From the NCBI GenBank assembly GCA_039183635.1, contig JBCDBL010000111.1, positions 1 through 14,616 on the forward strand: DNA of 14,616 bases, read 5' to 3'. The position numbers and the translations under genes were made by a program. Source of the DNA: JBCDBL01 sp039183635. GTDB taxonomy: Bacteria; Pseudomonadota; Alphaproteobacteria; Caulobacterales; Parvularculaceae. Below the pieces are notes generated by a model that was given only the letters and a program-made list of their open reading frames with translations, was not told the DNA's origin and searched no databases. Below, piece by piece: positions 12,161-14,616 of this stretch. Position 1 is the first letter of the stretch. Each line of letters opens with the position of its first letter.

Positions 12161-14616
12161 ATGCAAGTCGTCATTGTCGAGTCGCCGTCGAAAGCGAAAA
12201 CCATCAACAAGTATCTCGGCGCGGATTATCACGTCCTCGCCAGTTACGGGCATATCCGCGACCTGCCGTCGAAAGACGGCTCGGTGAAGCCCGACGAGGA
12301 TTTCGCCATGGTCTGGGATATGGACGCCAAGTCCCGTACCCGGGTCAAGGACATCGCAGACGCGGTAAAAGGCGCTGAGAAGCTCATCCTGGCCACCGAC
12401 CCCGACCGGGAAGGCGAGGCGATCTCCTGGCACCTGCTGGAAGTCCTGAAAGCAAAAAAAGCGCTGAAGGACGTGGAAATCGAACGGGTGGCGTTCAACG
12501 CCATCACCAAAAAAGCCGTCACAGAAGCGATGGCGCAGCCCCGGCAAATCGACGGCGATCTTGTGGACGCCTATCTTGCGCGCCGCGCCCTCGATTATCT
12601 GGTGGGCTTTAACCTGTCGCCGGTTTTGTGGCGCAAACTGCCGGGCTCGCGCTCGGCAGGCCGGGTGCAGTCTGTTGCATTGCGCATTATTTGCGAGCGC
12701 GAACTGGAAATCGAACAATTCAAGCCAGAGGAATACTGGACCCTCGTTGCCGCCGCGAACGCCGGCACGGGCGCCTTCCAAACTCGCCTGACGCTCCTCG
12801 ATGGGGAAAAAGTTGAAAAGTTCACCCTCAACAATGAGGCCAAAGCCACTGACGCCAAAGCCAAGGTGGAAGCCGCAACATTCACCATTGGCTCCGTTGA
12901 GGCCAAACCCGCCAAGCGCAATCCGCCGCCGCCTTTTACAACGTCTACGTTGCAACAGGAGGCCGCCCGCAAGCTCGGCTTTAACGCCTCGCGCACCATG
13001 CGCACCGCACAGCGTCTGTATGAAGGCATCGACATCGGCGGCGAGACGGCGGGTCTCATCACCTATATGCGGACCGACGGCGTCGACATGGCGCCGGAGG
13101 CGGTGCACCAGACCCGGGACGTCATCGCCTCTGAATTCGGCGCAAACTACGTGCCCGGATCGCCCCGCATGTACAAATCCAAGGCGAAGAACGCCCAGGA
13201 AGCTCACGAATGTATCCGTCCCACCTCCCTCGCCCGGCTGCCGAAAACGCTGCGCGGCCTCGATGAGGATCAGTACAGACTCTATGAGCTGATCTGGAAA
13301 CGGACGATGGCGTGCCAGATGGAAAGCGCGAAGCTGGAGCGCACCACCATCGACCTTATCTCCGCTGACAAACAAACCGGCCTCCGCGCCACAGGCTCGG
13401 TCGTTCTGTTCGACGGGTTTTTAAAGCTTTACGAAGAAGGCCGGGACGACGCCAAAAAAGACGATGCCGACGGCGCCCGCCTGCCGAAGGTTGAGGCCGG
13501 CCAGGCCGCGCAAGTGGACAATGTCGTCACCGACCAGCATTTTACCGAGCCCCCGCCCCGCTATTCCGAGGCGAGCCTTGTGAAGAAAATGGAGGAGATC
13601 GGCATCGGCCGCCCCTCCACCTACGCCTCCATCCTGTCAGTGCTGTCGGACCGTAATTATGTCCGCCTGGAGAAGAACCGGTTTATCCCTGAGGACAAGG
13701 GCCGGCTCGTCACAGCATTCCTGGAGAATTTTTTCGGCAAGTATGTGGAGTACGATTTCACCGCCGGCATGGAGGAACAGCTCGACGATATTTCCGGCGG
13801 TCGGGCGGAATGGAAAGACTTCCTCACCGCCTTTTGGAAAGAATTCTCCGCCACCGTCGAGGGCATGTCCGAATTGCGCATCACCCAGGTTCTGGACGCT
13901 CTCAACGAAACCCTGGGACCGCACGTCTTCCCGGCAAAAGAGGACGGCTCCGACCCGCGCACATGCTCGGCCTGTGCGGACGGACGCTTGTCTTTAAAAG
14001 TTGGCCGCTTCGGCGCATTTATCGGGTGCTCGAACTATCCAGACTGCAAACACACCCGCCAGCTCGCCCAAACCGACGCAGACGCGCTCGCCCAATCGGG
14101 GCCGAAAGTGCTCGGCGTCGACCCGGAGACCGGCCAGGAGGTCACCTTGCGCGCCGGACGCTTCGGGCCTTACTTCCAATTGGGAGAACCGGAAGAGGGG
14201 TCCAAAGAAAAACCAAAACGCGCCGGCGTGCCCAAGGGATGGGACGCGGAAACCATTGACCTGGAACGCGCCTTGCGGTTGTTATCCCTGCCCCGGGACG
14301 TCGGCCCGCATCCCGAAGACGGGGAGATGATGCGCGCCAATATCGGTCGTTTCGGCCCTTACGTGCAGCACGGAAAGATTTACGCCACGTTGCCGTCCGT
14401 AGAGGATGTGTTTGAAGTGGGCGTCAACCGCGCCGTCGATCTGATTGCGGAGAAAAAAGCAAACCCCCGCGCCGGGCGCGGCGCAGCCGCCAAACCCTTG
14501 CGAGAGCTTGGGGCGCATCCGGAAACCGGAGACCCCGTCAACGTCATGGACGGCCGCTACGGGCCTTATATCAAGCACCAAAAAATCAACGCCACCCTGC
14601 CGCGAGACATGGAGCC
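12161..14616 (+). CDS. topA: DNA topoisomerase I (type IA), partial at the right edge
   Basis: TopA relaxes negative supercoils by cutting and passing single strands. The 818 visible codons start MQVVIVESPSKAKTINKYLG, which begins the Toprim domain with its catalytic Glu. The metal-binding DPDREGEAISWHL follows (Asp80, Asp82, Glu84). The active-site tyrosine is Tyr302 in LITYMRTDGV, and GIGRPSTYASIL lies later in the core. A four-cysteine zinc ribbon follows (Cys602, Cys605, Cys623, Cys629). After it come at least three C-terminal DNA-binding repeats marked by GRFGPY or GRYGPY (around GVDPETGQEVTLRAGRFGPY, GPHPEDGEMMRANIGRFGPY and GAHPETGDPVNVMDGRYGPY). The frame is still open at the window end, so the basic tail is missing. 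GAGG (12153-12156), 4 nt before the ATG, fits the start. It has its own promoter region rather than reading on from dprA. Confidence 0.97.
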   Translation, partial: MQVVIVESPSKAKTINKYLGADYHVLASYGHIRDLPSKDGSVKPDEDFAMVWDMDAKSRTRVKDIADAVKGAEKLILATDPDREGEAISWHLLEVLKAKKALKDVEIERVAFNAITKKAVTEAMAQPRQIDGDLVDAYLARRALDYLVGFNLSPVLWRKLPGSRSAGRVQSVALRIICERELEIEQFKPEEYWTLVAAANAGTGAFQTRLTLLDGEKVEKFTLNNEAKATDAKAKVEAATFTIGSVEAKPAKRNPPPPFTTSTLQQEAARKLGFNASRTMRTAQRLYEGIDIGGETAGLITYMRTDGVDMAPEAVHQTRDVIASEFGANYVPGSPRMYKSKAKNAQEAHECIRPTSLARLPKTLRGLDEDQYRLYELIWKRTMACQMESAKLERTTIDLISADKQTGLRATGSVVLFDGFLKLYEEGRDDAKKDDADGARLPKVEAGQAAQVDNVVTDQHFTEPPPRYSEASLVKKMEEIGIGRPSTYASILSVLSDRNYVRLEKNRFIPEDKGRLVTAFLENFFGKYVEYDFTAGMEEQLDDISGGRAEWKDFLTAFWKEFSATVEGMSELRITQVLDALNETLGPHVFPAKEDGSDPRTCSACADGRLSLKVGRFGAFIGCSNYPDCKHTRQLAQTDADALAQSGPKVLGVDPETGQEVTLRAGRFGPYFQLGEPEEGSKEKPKRAGVPKGWDAETIDLERALRLLSLPRDVGPHPEDGEMMRANIGRFGPYVQHGKIYATLPSVEDVFEVGVNRAVDLIAEKKANPRAGRGAAAKPLRELGAHPETGDPVNVMDGRYGPYIKHQKINATLPRDME

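Noticed and set aside
12059..13375. 438-codon minus-strand frame opposite topA
   Set aside because: It is antisense to unmistakable TopA domains and has no recognisable motif. It is a long open frame from biased third-position GC.

Overview
ORGANISM. The window looks like the chromosome of an alphaproteobacterium (about 60% GC by eye). Three things point there: housekeeping proteins with alphaproteobacterial-style sequences (GatCA, RuvX, PyrB, PlsY, DprA, TopA), the ruvX/pyrB ... plsY-dprA-topA neighbourhood, and intergenic palindromic repeats of the RIME-like kind known from rhizobia and relatives. I cannot name a genus. There is no phage, IS transposase, CRISPR array, tRNA or rRNA. LAYOUT. 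(1) Minus strand, 1-1553: gatC then gatA, two subunits of the tRNA-dependent amidotransferase; gatA runs off the left edge. A 171-bp near-symmetric palindromic element lies between them. (2) Plus strand, 1680-3564: ruvX, a DUF2164 small protein and a membrane-anchored DUF1353 protein, closely spaced. (3) Minus strand, 3583-4179: a DUF937 protein with a calcium-loop-like motif. (4) Plus strand, 4371-5348: pyrB, followed by a RIME-like repeat and a long perfect hairpin that meets the end of a convergent operon. (5) Minus strand, 5447-6963: a two-gene unit, a DUF6855-type protein then a secreted two-part protein of unknown function. (6) Plus strand, 7059-9427: a YafY/WYL-like regulator divergent from unit 5, with an AT-rich 8-bp inverted repeat between them, followed 20 nt later by a cyclic-nucleotide-domain/patatin phospholipase. 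(7) Plus strand, 9538-11710: plsY and dprA, separated by about 420 bp holding a mosaic of three RIME-like palindromes and a 31-codon membrane-protein gene on the minus strand. (8) Minus strand, 11716-11919: a small helical protein, converging on dprA. (9) Plus strand, 12161 to the right edge: topA, lacking only its extreme C-terminus. HOW THE GENES RELATE. The backbone is housekeeping: Gln-tRNA/Asn-tRNA amidation, RNA/DNA resolution, pyrimidine synthesis, phospholipid acylation, DNA uptake and supercoiling. The roughly 4-kb block between pyrB and plsY, where many alphaproteobacteria carry pyrC, holds the accessory genes and is the least explained part. I found no convincing new multi-gene system. 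The best leads are the repeat structures (including two stem positions that covary between two repeat copies), the divergent DUF6855/WYL-like locus with its candidate operator, and the small membrane protein.
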